This document shows positions 44,162 to 53,383 of a stretch of 64,000 nucleotides of DNA, piece after piece; the first letter of the stretch is position 1; each line of letters opens with the position of its first letter. Source of the DNA: Variovorax paradoxus (GTDB lineage: Bacteria > Pseudomonadota > Gammaproteobacteria > Burkholderiales > Burkholderiaceae_C); assembly GCF_030815975.1 (NCBI RefSeq), contig NZ_JAUSXL010000002.1, positions 930,001-994,000 of the forward strand, in the 5' to 3' direction. Below the pieces are notes generated by a model that was not told the origin of the DNA, searched no databases, and saw only the letters and a program-made list of their open reading frames with translations. Both the position numbers and the translations under genes were made by a program.

Positions 44162-45709
44162 ATGGATTCGCTACCGCTCTATCGCCAGCTTGCCGCGCAC
44201 TACGTGGACGCGATTCACACCGGCTCGCTCAAGCAGGGCGACAAGCTGCCTTCGCTGCGCAGCCTCATGCGCCTGCACGGCATCAGCCTGTCGACCGCGC
44301 TGCAGCTGTGCCGCACGATGGAAAGCGACGGCTGGGTCGAGGCGCGTGACCGCTCGGGCTACTTCGTGCGCCGGCCACGGCGGCTGGCGATTGCGCCGAT
44401 CGAAGAGCCCGCGGCCGGCGTGCCACCCGACCCGGCGCAGTACGTGGGCATCCATGCCAAGGTGTCGGACTTCGTGGCGCGCCGGCGGCAGCTCTCCGAG
44501 AAGCTCAACCTTTCGATCGCGCGCGGCGCACCGGAGCTGTATCCGGCCGAGGCGCTGCGCAATGCGATGACGCGCATGCTGCGCCAGCAGCCGGACATGC
44601 TGACGGTCGCGGCGCCGCTCAAGGGCCATCGCCAGTTCCGCGAGGTGCTCGCGCAGCGCAGCCTGCGCGTGGGCATGGCGATCTCGCCGGAAGACATCCT
44701 GGTCACCAACGGCTGCATCGAGGCGCTCAACCTCGCGCTGCGCGCCGTGGCGCAGCCAGGCGACACGGTGGCGGTGGAGTCGCCCACCTTCTACGGCCTG
44801 CTGCAGGTGCTCGAGAGCCTGGGCATGCGCGCGCTGGAGATCCCGACCAGCCCGCAGACCGGCCTCTCCATCGAGGCGCTGGAGCTCGCGATCCGCACCT
44901 ACGACAACATCAAGGCCGTGGTGGTGGTGCCGCACCTGCAGAACCCGCTGGGCAGCGTGATGCCCGATGCCCACAAGGCGCGGCTTGCGCAGCTGTGCGA
45001 GCGGCATGAGATTCCGCTGATCGAGGACGACACCTACAGCGAGCTCGTCGATGCCCCGACGCCGCCGCGCGCCCTCAAGTCCTGGGATGCCAGCGGCAAT
45101 GTGATCCATTGCGCCTCGCTGCACAAGATCCTTGCGCCCGGCCTGCGGCTGGGCTGGATCACGGCCGGCCGCTGGCACGCGCGGGTGGAGATGCTCAAGT
45201 ACGCGCAGACCCGCAACAACGAGGGCCTGTCGCAAAGCGGGGCCGGCCTGTTCATGGCCACCGGCGCCTACGACCGCCATCTGCGCCACTTGCGCAGCTG
45301 CCTGAAGACGCAGCGCGAGCAGACCGCCGATGCGATCGCCGGCTACTTTCCAACGGGCACGCGCATCAACCTGCCGCCCGGCGGGCTGCAGCTGTGGGTC
45401 GAGCTGCCCGAGCGCCTGTCGTCATCGCGGGTCTTCGATGCGGCGCTCGCGGAGCGGATCGTGGTGGCGCCCGGCACGCTGTTCTCCAACTCCTCGCGCT
45501 TCGATCACTACCTGCGCATCAACTGCGGCTGGCCCTATGGCGAGGAGGTCGACACGGGCCTGCGCCGGCTGGGCCAGATCGTCGAGGCACTGATGAGCCG
45601 CGGCGCCGGAGCGGCTGCGGCGCAGCCCATGCGGCCGGCATCGCCCCCGGCTCCCGCCCGGCCGCCCGAGGCGCGCCGGAGTCAGTCCAGCAGTGCCAGA
45701 GCGGCGTAG
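44162..45709 (+). CDS. MocR family transcriptional regulator (GntR HTH plus aminotransferase domain)
   Basis: This is about 515 residues. An N-terminal GntR winged helix (SLPLYRQLAAHYVDAIHTGS, then LPSLRSLMRLHGISLSTALQ) is joined by a Pro/Gly linker to a type I aminotransferase fold. The PLP lysine lies in CASLHKILAPGLRLGW near residue 322. A second ATG at 44135 would extend the N-terminus by 9 residues. The 3' end overlaps the convergent ROK gene by 28 bp. Such proteins usually control vitamin B6, GABA or membrane-lipid genes, but the target is unknown here. Confidence 0.9.
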   Translation: MDSLPLYRQLAAHYVDAIHTGSLKQGDKLPSLRSLMRLHGISLSTALQLCRTMESDGWVEARDRSGYFVRRPRRLAIAPIEEPAAGVPPDPAQYVGIHAKVSDFVARRRQLSEKLNLSIARGAPELYPAEALRNAMTRMLRQQPDMLTVAAPLKGHRQFREVLAQRSLRVGMAISPEDILVTNGCIEALNLALRAVAQPGDTVAVESPTFYGLLQVLESLGMRALEIPTSPQTGLSIEALELAIRTYDNIKAVVVVPHLQNPLGSVMPDAHKARLAQLCERHEIPLIEDDTYSELVDAPTPPRALKSWDASGNVIHCASLHKILAPGLRLGWITAGRWHARVEMLKYAQTRNNEGLSQSGAGLFMATGAYDRHLRHLRSCLKTQREQTADAIAGYFPTGTRINLPPGGLQLWVELPERLSSSRVFDAALAERIVVAPGTLFSNSSRFDHYLRINCGWPYGEEVDTGLRRLGQIVEALMSRGAGAAAAQPMRPASPPAPARPPEARRSQSSSARAA

Positions 45710-46608
45710 TCGCCGACCTTTTCGCCGAGCCCCGCGGGCACCAGCAGCACGCCGCGCGTGAGCGGCTTGAGCTTGCCGTCGACCTGCGCCTGCAGCCGCG
45801 GCAGCAGAAAATCGCGGTGGTGCCAGAACACGCTGCCGCCCAGGCTGATGCGCTGGAGGTCGAGCGTGGCAATCAGGTTGTAGATCATCCGGCCCATCAC
45901 GCGGCACAGCGCATCGACGATCTCGATGGCGTGCGGCTCACCGCCCGAGGCGGCCGAGAACAGGTCGGGCGCGGGCTGCCCGAAGCGGCGCGCGATCGAG
46001 TTGCCCGCCACCAGCGCCTCCACGTCGCCGAGGTTGCCGCAGCCGCAGAGCGCGCCGCTGGCGTCGTCCACCACAAAGCTGTGGCCCGCATGGCCGGCAT
46101 TGCCGTTCTTGCCGCGCAGCGCACGGCCGTCCACGCACAGGCCCACGCCCACGCCGGTGCTCCAGGTGACGTAGGCGCAGTGGTCCAGGCCCTGCAGCGC
46201 GCCCCAGTGGCGCTCGGCCTCGAGCGCGGCCACGGCGTCGTTCTCGACCCGCACGCGGCCGAAGCGCCGGGCCAGCGGGGCTTCGATGATCGCCGTCATC
46301 CAGCTGTTGGGCAGGCCGCGCGCCGGTCCGGCAATGCCGCCGCAGATATTGGGCGTGGCCAGTTCCACCATGCCGTCGCGCAGTTCGAAGGGGCCGGTGG
46401 ACGAGACGCCCACGCGGTCGATGTCGGCGGGAGCGATGCCCTGCTCGGCGCAGACCTCGTCGATCATGCGCATGATCTGCACCGCCACGGCGTCGTTGTC
46501 GCCGGTCTTGGCGGTCGGCTCGCTGCGGCGGCCGGCCAGCGGCGCATCGCTCGAAGGGGAAAGGCTCACGGCCACCTTGGTGCCGCCGATGTCAACGCAG
46601 GCTCTCAT
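45682..46608 (-). CDS. ROK family sugar kinase
   Basis: This 308-residue actin-fold kinase has MRACVDIGGTKVAVSLSP at the N-terminus and VTWSTGVGVGLCVDG near residue 148. The zinc site is altered: the usual CxCGxxGCxE reads CGCGNLGDVE, with Asp in place of the last Cys, while the His of AGHAGHS is kept. Many ROK members phosphorylate glucose, fructose or N-acetylmannosamine, and I cannot choose here. It overlaps the MocR gene by 28 bp at the 3' ends. Confidence 0.88.
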   Translation of the reverse strand: MRACVDIGGTKVAVSLSPSSDAPLAGRRSEPTAKTGDNDAVAVQIMRMIDEVCAEQGIAPADIDRVGVSSTGPFELRDGMVELATPNICGGIAGPARGLPNSWMTAIIEAPLARRFGRVRVENDAVAALEAERHWGALQGLDHCAYVTWSTGVGVGLCVDGRALRGKNGNAGHAGHSFVVDDASGALCGCGNLGDVEALVAGNSIARRFGQPAPDLFSAASGGEPHAIEIVDALCRVMGRMIYNLIATLDLQRISLGGSVFWHHRDFLLPRLQAQVDGKLKPLTRGVLLVPAGLGEKVGDYAALALLD

Positions 46609-46654
46609 CGCGTGGTTCTTCTCTGTTGGTTCTCTTGGCTCGTCATCGATGGCG

Positions 46655-46849
46655 CTAGACGAAGCGCGCCACCAGCGCCGCGATCATGCTGAGCACCAGG
46701 GTGCTCGAGATCGGCAGCTGCCAGTCGCGGCCGAAAGCGCGGAATTCGAAATCGCCAGGCAGCCGCCCGAAGCCGAACCGGCGCAGCCAGGCCGTGAGGC
46801 CGCTCATGAGCACCAGGGCAAGGACGACGACGATCAGCCAGCGGATCAT
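46655..46849 (-). CDS. DUF2905 small membrane protein
   Basis: This 64-residue protein has two hydrophobic helices, IRWLIVVVLALVLMSGL and ISSTLVLSMIAALVARF, around a central RRFGFGRLPGDFEF segment. The latter LPGD-FEF motif is the DUF2905 signature. The function is unknown. It sits 9 bp behind the phosphatase gene on the same strand and is likely co-transcribed with it and the ROK gene. Confidence 0.85.
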   Translation of the reverse strand: MIRWLIVVVLALVLMSGLTAWLRRFGFGRLPGDFEFRAFGRDWQLPISSTLVLSMIAALVARFV

Positions 46850-46858
46850 GGGAACAGT

Positions 46859-47635
46859 CTAGGCCGCAAGGATGGCCATGGCTTGTCGGTGAAGTTCGGG
46901 CGTTGCGGCCGCAATCACCCGGCCATCGGACTCGAGCCCCAGCGGCTGGCCCTGCCAGTCGGTGATAACGCCGCCCGCGGCCTCGATCACGCCCGCCGGG
47001 CCCAGGTAGTCGTAGGGCTGCAGCCCGGTTTCCACCACCAGGTCGATGGTGCCGCCTGCCAGCTGGGCGTAGCCGTAGCAGTCGCCGCCGAAGCGCCGCA
47101 TCGCGCACTGCCGGCTGAGGCGGTCGAAAGCCTGCCAGTCGGCCGGCGCGAAGATGTCGGGCGAGGTGGTGACGATGCGCGCCCTGGCCATTTCGGTGCA
47201 GCCGCTCGCGTGCACCGGCTGGCCGTCGCGCGTGGCGCCCTGGCCGGCCTGGCCGATCCAGCGCTCCTTGAGCACCGGCATGTCGATCATGCCCAGCACC
47301 ACGCGCGAGCCCTGCAGCAGGCCGATCAGCGTGCCCCAGAGCGGCGATCCGGTGATGAAGCTGCGCGTGCCGTCGATCGGGTCGAGCACCCAGACGCGCT
47401 CGGCGTCGAGCCGTTCGAGGCCGTGCTCCTCGCCGAAGATGCCGTCCGCCGCAGCGCGCACGGCCAGGATCTCGCGCATGGCCGTCTCGGCGGCGCGGTC
47501 CGCCAGCGTGACGGGGCTCTCGTCGGCCTTGGTGATGATGTCGAGCGGCGTGCGGAAATGGCGCATCGAATGCGCGGCGGCCGCATCGGCCAGCGCATTG
47601 GCAATCGACAGGAGATCGGAGGCTGGGGAGCTCAT
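46859..47635 (-). CDS. hisN: Inositol monophosphatase-fold histidinol-phosphatase
   Basis: This is 258 residues of an IMPase-type fold with the metal motif DPIDGTRSF near residue 88 and EEHGLERL preceding it. A late QPYDYLGPAGVIEAAGGVI block holds the second acidic pair. The sequence resembles the HisN-type histidinol-phosphatases, although inositol or other phosphate esters are possible. The start at 47635 (MSSPAS) was taken instead of the longer frame. Confidence 0.83.
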   Translation of the reverse strand: MSSPASDLLSIANALADAAAAHSMRHFRTPLDIITKADESPVTLADRAAETAMREILAVRAAADGIFGEEHGLERLDAERVWVLDPIDGTRSFITGSPLWGTLIGLLQGSRVVLGMIDMPVLKERWIGQAGQGATRDGQPVHASGCTEMARARIVTTSPDIFAPADWQAFDRLSRQCAMRRFGGDCYGYAQLAGGTIDLVVETGLQPYDYLGPAGVIEAAGGVITDWQGQPLGLESDGRVIAAATPELHRQAMAILAA

Positions 47636-47743
47636 GAAGAAATGGACAGGTGCCAAAACCTGCAATTAGACCCGAGCCGGCTCCGGTTTGACATGCGCGG
47701 GGCCATCGCTCTAGCATGGTCCGGAAACTGCCCGCTCGACCGA

Positions 47744-48139
47744 ATGGCTCCATTCCGATTTCTGCGTACCGCGCTGCTGGCGCTTGTGCTCGGCCTTGCG
47801 GCCGCAATGGCCCAGGCCACCCCTTCCGCGTCGGAGCAAAAGCTCATCGACACGCTGATCCTGCGCGTCTCGAAGATGTCGTCGATGACCTTCATGCGCA
47901 ACGGCAAGGAACACGACGCAGCCGAGGCCGCCAAGCACATGCAAGCCAAGTTCGATCACTTCAAGGACGAGATCGCCACGGCGGAAGACTTCATCGACCG
48001 CTGCGCCTCCCGTTCGGAAGTGACGGGCAAGGCCTACAAGGTCAAGATGTCGAACGGCTCGATGCGAGATGCCAACGAATTCCTCAATGCCGAACTGCGC
48101 GCGCTGCGCCGGGGCGGCGGCAGGGCCGGAGCCGGTTGA
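47744..48139 (+). CDS. DUF5329 family secreted protein
   Basis: This 131-residue protein has a signal peptide (RTALLALVLGLAAAMAQA). The mature part reads SEQKLIDTLILRVSKMSSMT, FMRNGKEHDAAEAAKHMQAK, then AEDFIDRCASRSEVTGKAYK. That RNGKEHxAxxAAxHMxxK...FIxxCASRS pattern is typical of DUF5329, which has no known function. It ends in a Gly/Arg-rich tail. The divergent hisN start is 108 bp away. Confidence 0.83.
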   Translation: MAPFRFLRTALLALVLGLAAAMAQATPSASEQKLIDTLILRVSKMSSMTFMRNGKEHDAAEAAKHMQAKFDHFKDEIATAEDFIDRCASRSEVTGKAYKVKMSNGSMRDANEFLNAELRALRRGGGRAGAG

Positions 48140-48167
48140 ACCGGGCTGCCCTCGGGGAAGCAAGCAA

Positions 48168-49061
48168 TCAGAAGGGCGTGTCACCCACGATGGTGGTGCG
48201 GTTCAAGCGGCGCCGCAGGTGATCGGGCGTGCCGGCCGCCAGGTGCATCAGCGAGCGGTTGTCCCAGAACACCAGGTCGTGCGGCGCCCACTGATGGCGG
48301 TACACGAACCCGGGCTTCACGCTGTGAGCGAACAGTTCGGCCAGCAGCGCGTCGCTTTCCTGCTGCGGCAGGCCGACGATGCGCGTCGTGAAATGCTCGC
48401 TGACGAACAGCGCCTTGCGGCCGGTTTCGGGATGCGTGCGCACCACCGGCTGCACGGCGGGCGTGACCTGGTCGATCTGCTCCTGCGAGAGCTTCGGCCG
48501 CCACGGGTTCTTCGCGCGCAGCTCTTCGTACTTGGCGAGGTAGCTGTGCTCGGCCTTGAGCGGCAGGATGCGCTGCTGCAGTTCAGGGCGGAGCGACTCC
48601 CAGGCGAGGTGCTGGTCTGCGAACAGCGTGTCGCCGCCTTCGCTCGGCAGCTCCTGCGCGTGGAGCAGCGAGCCCAGGCTGGGCTTGGGCTTGTACGAGA
48701 TATCGGAGTGCCAGTAGACGCCCGCATCGCCCAGGCCGATGGGCTCGCCGTTCTCCTTGATGTTGGAGACGATCAGGATCTCGGGATGGTTCTTCAGGTG
48801 GAACTGGTGCAGCACATGGATTTCGAGCGGGCCGAAGCGGCGGCTGAAATCGATGTGTTCTTGCGGACTGATCTGCTGGTCGCGGAACACCAGCACGTGG
48901 TGGTCGAGATGCGCGCGGTGGATGCGTGCGAAATCTTCGTCGTTGATGGGCTTGGAGATGTCGAGGCCGACGATCTCGGCGCCTACGGGGGCGTCGAAGG
49001 GGCGCACTTCGAAGTGCTGCTGCGCGGCGGGCCTGGCCACGCGGGGAAGAACGGCTGTCAT
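48168..49061 (-). CDS. TauD/TfdA family Fe(II)/2-oxoglutarate dioxygenase
   Basis: This 297-residue oxygenase has the facial triad HxD in GVYWHSDISY near residue 117 and a distal His in SLMHLAAGTPD near residue 276. The 2-oxoglutarate-binding Arg follows in RRRLNRTTIVG. Taurine, 2,4-D or similar small acids are substrates of family members; which one cannot be told. No sulfonate transport gene adjoins. The start has a normal spacing to the methyltransferase upstream on the same strand (65 bp). Confidence 0.9.
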   Translation of the reverse strand: MTAVLPRVARPAAQQHFEVRPFDAPVGAEIVGLDISKPINDEDFARIHRAHLDHHVLVFRDQQISPQEHIDFSRRFGPLEIHVLHQFHLKNHPEILIVSNIKENGEPIGLGDAGVYWHSDISYKPKPSLGSLLHAQELPSEGGDTLFADQHLAWESLRPELQQRILPLKAEHSYLAKYEELRAKNPWRPKLSQEQIDQVTPAVQPVVRTHPETGRKALFVSEHFTTRIVGLPQQESDALLAELFAHSVKPGFVYRHQWAPHDLVFWDNRSLMHLAAGTPDHLRRRLNRTTIVGDTPF

Positions 49062-49126
49062 GCCGCGAATGTAGGTTCAGGGGTGCCGTTTCCCAACGAA
49101 CTCTTTGTTGCTAGCTTATGACTCTG

Positions 49127-50242
49127 TCAAAGCGTATGACTCCGATCCCCCTCCGCAAACCCCATCGCCTCCCACCCTTCTCCCACCGCAAACCCCACCA
49201 CCTTGAACAGCTCCCCCATTTCATGCTCGTGAATGAGCCGGGCTGCCATTCCCCTCTCGGCAGTGCTGCCCTGCCCCATCCTCTCCAGCAGCCCGCAGTT
49301 CAGCAGAAAGCGCGCCTGGCTGGTGTAGCCCAGCACCTCGAGCCCGGCTTCCTGCCCCGCGAGCGCGATGCCGGTGAAATTGACGTGCGCCGTGATGTCC
49401 TTGTAGCCCACGTCGGACAGCGGATCGCCGTCGGCCTGGTGTGCGCGGTGGCACATCACGGTGCCCATGTGGCGCTGCGGGTGGTAGTACTCGCGCTCCG
49501 GAAAACCATAGTCGATGAAGAAGGCCGCGCCTTTCTTCAGGCGGTCCGCCAGGGTCGCGACAAAGGCCTCGGCCTGCGGATGGATTTCGGTCAGGTAGTC
49601 GTGCTCGCCGGGCACCTCGAACGGCGGCCGCAGCGCGGTCTCGCGGTCGGCCCAGGTCCAGCCGTCGGCGCGTGCATTGCGCACCACGCCGCGCTCGAAC
49701 CATCGGCCGCCCACGCGTGCCAGCAGCTGCACCGGCATCGCGTCGAGCACCTCGTTGCCGATCACCACGCCGTGCATCGCCTCGGGAAGTTCGCCAAGCC
49801 ATTCGACGCGCCCTGCGTAGCGCACCAGCGCCTGCTGCTGCCGCTCGCGCAAGGTACCGGACAGGTCGACGATGCGGTAGCGCACGTCGCCGCGGCCCAT
49901 CTCGTCGAGCGCGTGCAGCAGCTGCACCGCGAGCGCGCCGGTGCCGGCGCCGAACTCCCAGACCGTGTCGGTGCCGGTCTTCGCGAGCGCCTCGGCCACC
50001 TGCGCTGCGAGCGCCTGCCCGAACATGGGCGTGAGCTCCGGCGCCGTCACGAAGTCGCTGCCCGAAGAGGGCATGTGGCCGAACTTGGCCGAGCTGTTGG
50101 CGTAATAGCCCAGCCCCGGCGCATACAGGGCCAGCGCCATGAAGCGGTCGAAGCCGATCCATCCGCCCGCGCGTTCCACCGAACGGGCAATCAGGATATC
50201 GAGGGCGATGGGTAAACTGTTCGTGGTCGTTTTTGTCGTCAC
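49127..50242 (-). CDS. SAM-dependent methyltransferase, MidA/NDUFAF7 family
   Basis: This is 371 residues of the PF02636 type. GYYANSSAKFGHMPSSGSDF near residue 45 and VWEFGAGTGALAVQLLHALD near residue 94 hold the SAM site, and VIGNEVLDAMPVQLL follows. The mitochondrial homologue methylates an arginine of complex I subunit NDUFS2, so a respiratory complex I assembly role is plausible for the bacterial form. It diverges from the SDR gene with a 26-bp gap, so its promoter must overlap that gene. Confidence 0.88.
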   Translation of the reverse strand: MTTKTTTNSLPIALDILIARSVERAGGWIGFDRFMALALYAPGLGYYANSSAKFGHMPSSGSDFVTAPELTPMFGQALAAQVAEALAKTGTDTVWEFGAGTGALAVQLLHALDEMGRGDVRYRIVDLSGTLRERQQQALVRYAGRVEWLGELPEAMHGVVIGNEVLDAMPVQLLARVGGRWFERGVVRNARADGWTWADRETALRPPFEVPGEHDYLTEIHPQAEAFVATLADRLKKGAAFFIDYGFPEREYYHPQRHMGTVMCHRAHQADGDPLSDVGYKDITAHVNFTGIALAGQEAGLEVLGYTSQARFLLNCGLLERMGQGSTAERGMAARLIHEHEMGELFKVVGFAVGEGWEAMGFAEGDRSHTL

Positions 50243-50268
50243 CCGCCGATTCTCCCTTCTCTGCCCGC

Positions 50269-51054
50269 ATGAGCACAGTGCCCCTTCCTCCTGTTACGCC
50301 GGCCCGCCGCACCGTCCTGGTCACGGGTGCCGGCCGGCGCCTGGGCCGCGAAATTGCGCTGGCGCTGGCCGCGGGAGGCTGGCAGGTGGCAGTGCACTAC
50401 CGCAGCTCGCGCGCCGAGGCCGAGCAAACGGCGGCCGATTGCGCAGGCCTCGCGGGCAGCTCGGCAGTCTTCGAGGCCGACCTGCTCGACGAAGGCGCCA
50501 CCCGCGCCCTGCTGCCGCGCGTGGCGGCGCACTTCGGCGGGGTCGATGCCGTGGTCCACAGTGCGGCTCTCTTCGAGCACGACGACGCCGCGAGCTTCAG
50601 CTACGCGCTCATGGAGCGCCATGCGCGCAGCAACACCGGCGCGGCCATCCTGCTGGCGCAGGCGCTGCGCGACCACCTGGCGCTGCGCGATGCGCAGGGC
50701 GCGGTGGTGCACCTGCTCGACCAGAAGCTCTGGAACCCCAACCCCGACTTCCTGAGCTACACGCTGTCGAAGGCCGCGCTCGAGGCCGCCACGCCCATGC
50801 TGGCGCTGGCGCTGGCGCCGCGCGTGCGGGTGGTGGGCGTGGCGCCCGGCCTCACGCTGCCCAGCCACATGCTGGACGAAGACAGGTTCTCGAAGCTGCA
50901 CACGCTCTCGCCGCTGGGCCGCTCTTCCACGCCGGCCGACGTGGCGGCCACGGTGAAGTTCGCGCTGGAGAACCAATCGATCACCGGCACCACGCTCGTG
51001 GTGGACGGCGGCCAGCACCTCATGAAATTCGACCGCGACTTCTCGCTGATGTGA
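50269..51054 (+). CDS. SDR-family oxidoreductase, pteridine reductase/FolM-like
   Basis: This is 261 residues with a nucleotide-binding motif [20 protein letters not shown] and a YTLSKAAL catalytic block near residue 164. A conserved [13 protein letters not shown] precedes it, which is typical of pteridine/dihydromonapterin reductases. The next gene is folB, 8 bp away, which supports a pterin role. The GRRLG turn with two Arg favours NADPH. The exact substrate is inference. Confidence 0.83.
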   Translation: MSTVPLPPVTPARRTVLVTGAGRRLGREIALALAAGGWQVAVHYRSSRAEAEQTAADCAGLAGSSAVFEADLLDEGATRALLPRVAAHFGGVDAVVHSAALFEHDDAASFSYALMERHARSNTGAAILLAQALRDHLALRDAQGAVVHLLDQKLWNPNPDFLSYTLSKAALEAATPMLALALAPRVRVVGVAPGLTLPSHMLDEDRFSKLHTLSPLGRSSTPADVAATVKFALENQSITGTTLVVDGGQHLMKFDRDFSLM

Positions 51055-51062
51055 GCCCCACC

Positions 51063-51437
51063 ATGCCTTCCAACCCGATCGGCCGCCAGACACTCACCCT
51101 GCAGGGGCTGCGCTTCGACGCCAACCTGGGCATCCTCGACCAGGAAAAGACGGCGCCGCAGCCGATCCAGGTCGATGCCGAGCTGCACCTGGGCGCGCAG
51201 CCGCTGCTGCCGAAGGACGACGACATCTACCACGTGCTGGACTACCGCAAGGTGCGCCGCATCATCATCGACGAGTGCACGGCCGAGCATGTGAACCTGC
51301 TCGAAACCCTCATCGGCAAGCTCGCGCAGCGCTTGCTGCAGCTGCCCGGCGTGGTCGGCGTGCGGGTGAAGATCGCCAAGCTCGAGATCTTCGACGACTG
51401 CGAGGTGGCTATCCGCATGGAAGCCGGGGAATGGTGA
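51063..51437 (+). CDS. folB: Dihydroneopterin aldolase
   Basis: This 124-residue tunnelling-fold enzyme splits dihydroneopterin to hydroxymethyl-dihydropterin for folate synthesis. Features are [36 protein letters not shown] and [17 protein letters not shown], which carry the active-site Glu and pterin-binding residues. It is joined with the SDR gene in a small pterin unit; ttcA starts 56 bp later. Confidence 0.93.
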   Translation: MPSNPIGRQTLTLQGLRFDANLGILDQEKTAPQPIQVDAELHLGAQPLLPKDDDIYHVLDYRKVRRIIIDECTAEHVNLLETLIGKLAQRLLQLPGVVGVRVKIAKLEIFDDCEVAIRMEAGEW

Positions 51438-51493
51438 ACCAAGGCAAAATCGGGCCCTCCTCCCCCGATTTGCCTGACCGAAGCAGCCCACCC

Positions 51494-52429
51494 ATGAACG
51501 CCGTCTGGATCGACGAGGCGCCCGTCGCCGGCGCCACCACCCCCGCCAATTCCCTGAAGATCGAGCGCGAGACGCACAAGCTCGAAAAGCGCCTGTGCCG
51601 CGAGGTCGGCCGCGCCATCGTCGACTACAACATGATCGAAGAAGGCGACAAGGTCATGGTGTGCGTCTCGGGCGGGAAGGACAGCTACGCGATGCTGGAC
51701 ATCCTGCTCAAGCTCAAGGCCCGCGCACCCATTCATTTCGACATCGTCGCGGTCAACCTCGACCAGAAGCAGCCCGGCTTTCCCGAAGAGGTGCTGCCCA
51801 GGTACCTGAGCGAACTGGGCGTGGACTTCCACATCGAGAACCAGGACACCTACAGCATCGTCAAGCGCGTGATTCCCGAGGGCAAGACCACCTGCGGCCT
51901 GTGCAGCCGGCTGCGCCGCGGCATCCTGTACCGCGTGGCGGACGAGCTGGGCGCCACCAAGGTCGCGCTCGGCCACCACCGCGACGACATGCTGCAGACT
52001 TTCTTCCTCAACATGTTCTTCGCGGGCAAGCTCAAGAGCATGCCGCCCAAGCTGGTGAGCGACGACGGCAGGCACATCGTGATCCGCCCGCTGGCCTACG
52101 TGGCCGAGAAAGACCTGGTGCGCTGGGCGCAGCACCGCGAATTCCCGATCATTCCGTGCACGCTCTGCGGCAGCCAGGAAAACCTGCAGCGCAAGCAGGT
52201 CGGCGAGATGCTGCGCGAGTGGGACAGGAAGCACCCCGGCCGCGTGGAGAACATGTTCACCGCGCTGCAGAACGTGGTGCCTTCGCATCTGCTCGACGGA
52301 ACGCGGCACGACTTCAAGGGTCTGAAGGCGACCGGCGTGGCCGACGAAGACGGCGACAAGGCCTTCGACACGCCCTCTTTCGACCTGCTCTCCCAGGCAC
52401 CTGCAGCCCTGCGCATCCTTCAGGGCTGA
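51494..52429 (+). CDS. ttcA: tRNA 2-thiocytidine(32) synthetase
   Basis: This 311-residue ATP pyrophosphatase thiolates C32 of tRNA. The PP-loop [14 protein letters not shown] lies near residue 56. The Cys pair in [13 protein letters not shown] and a late Cys in [14 protein letters not shown] hold the [4Fe-4S] cluster. The start at [10 protein letters not shown] is used because of correct spacing after folB. A palindromic element begins 31 bp after the stop. Confidence 0.94.
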   Translation: MNAVWIDEAPVAGATTPANSLKIERETHKLEKRLCREVGRAIVDYNMIEEGDKVMVCVSGGKDSYAMLDILLKLKARAPIHFDIVAVNLDQKQPGFPEEVLPRYLSELGVDFHIENQDTYSIVKRVIPEGKTTCGLCSRLRRGILYRVADELGATKVALGHHRDDMLQTFFLNMFFAGKLKSMPPKLVSDDGRHIVIRPLAYVAEKDLVRWAQHREFPIIPCTLCGSQENLQRKQVGEMLREWDRKHPGRVENMFTALQNVVPSHLLDGTRHDFKGLKATGVADEDGDKAFDTPSFDLLSQAPAALRILQG

Positions 52430-52460
52430 GCGGGCAACCCAGGGGAATTTTGGGCCGATT

Positions 52461-52728
52461 AGGGCCTGTTCACACTGCTAACGGAGTCGCGAAGGCATGC
52501 CAAAGCGGACAAGTCAAGGCGCGCGACGCCGCGTGTGCGTCGGCACACGCAAGGAGTGCAACGCGGAGTTGGCCGCTTTGGCATGCCTTCCCTCCGGGTT
52601 GTTCGGCAAAGGGGCCGTCTGCGGCGTTGCCCGCGCTTGCAAGGCGCAAGCCTTGCTGCGCACGGGCGCCTTGCAGCCAGCCCCTTTGCCGAACAACGCG
52701 ATCTCCGTTAGCAGTGTGAACAGGCCCT
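52461..52728. repeat. 268-bp palindromic element with nested hairpins (MITE/REP-like)
   Basis: The ends are a perfect 26-bp inverted repeat: AGGGCCTGTTCACACTGCTA plus ACGGAG at 52461-52486, and its reverse complement at 52703-52728. Inside are two long perfect hairpins: GAAGGCATGCCAAAGCGG (52491-52508) with 52573-52590, and GTTGTTCGGCAAAGGGGC (52598-52615) with 52680-52697. Folded, the element makes a three-way cruciform with two arms on a common stem. No gene is credible inside it. It resembles a non-autonomous mobile palindrome that would occur in many copies. Confidence 0.85.
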
Positions 52729-52743
52729 AGCCCGGAGATCCTC

Positions 52744-53361
52744 ATGAAACGTGCGTTTTCAGCTCTTCTTCTGATAGCAACACTGAGCGGCTGCGCCACC
52801 TCCTGGGTGGTCGACAGCGATGTGAAAAGCTTTTCGTCGCTTGGCACGGTGCCGCCCGGCGCCACCTACCGCTTCGAGCGCCTGCCATCGCAGCAGGCCG
52901 ACCCCGCGCGGCAGGAATCGCTCGAAGCCATGGCCGCCGCCGCACTCGACAAGGTCGGCCTGCGCCGCGACGATGCCAGGCCGCAGTACAGCGCGCAGAT
53001 CGGCGCCCGCGTCACGGCGGGCCTCTCGCCCTGGGCCGATCCGTGGCTCTTCGATGGTCCCTGGGGCTATGGCTACGGCTATCCCGGCTATCCACGCCGC
53101 TGGTATGGCGGCGGCTGGTACGGCGGCCCGGCCTTCATGCCGCCCGCGGCCAACCCCTGGTACGAGCGCGAAGTGAGCATCGTGCTGCGGGAGACCGGCT
53201 CGAACCGCGTGGTCTACGAAACACGGGCCCGCAACGACGGCCCGTACAACCTCAGCGCGACCATCCTGCCGGTGATGTTCCAGGCCGCGCTGCAGGGCTT
53301 TCCGAATCCGCCCCAGGGCGAGCGCCGGGTGAACATCGAGCTGTCCGCGGCCAAGAAATGA
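52744..53361 (+). CDS. DUF4136 lipoprotein
   Basis: This is 205 residues with a lipobox at LLIATLSGCAT, so it is lipid-anchored in the cell envelope. The central part is rich in Gly, Tyr and Trp (WGYGYGYPGYPRRWYGGGWY), and FNPPQGERRVNIELS-type sequence ends the domain, as in DUF4136. The function is unknown. The start lies 15 bp behind the palindromic element, so the element carries or replaces its promoter region. Confidence 0.85.
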   Translation: MKRAFSALLLIATLSGCATSWVVDSDVKSFSSLGTVPPGATYRFERLPSQQADPARQESLEAMAAAALDKVGLRRDDARPQYSAQIGARVTAGLSPWADPWLFDGPWGYGYGYPGYPRRWYGGGWYGGPAFMPPAANPWYEREVSIVLRETGSNRVVYETRARNDGPYNLSATILPVMFQAALQGFPNPPQGERRVNIELSAAKK

Positions 53362-53383
53362 CGCGCTTCTAGAATCCAGCCAG

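Noticed and set aside
52470..52865. Small open frames within the 268-bp palindrome
   Set aside because: They arise from GC-rich palindromic DNA on both strands and mirror each other; no protein family is recognisable.
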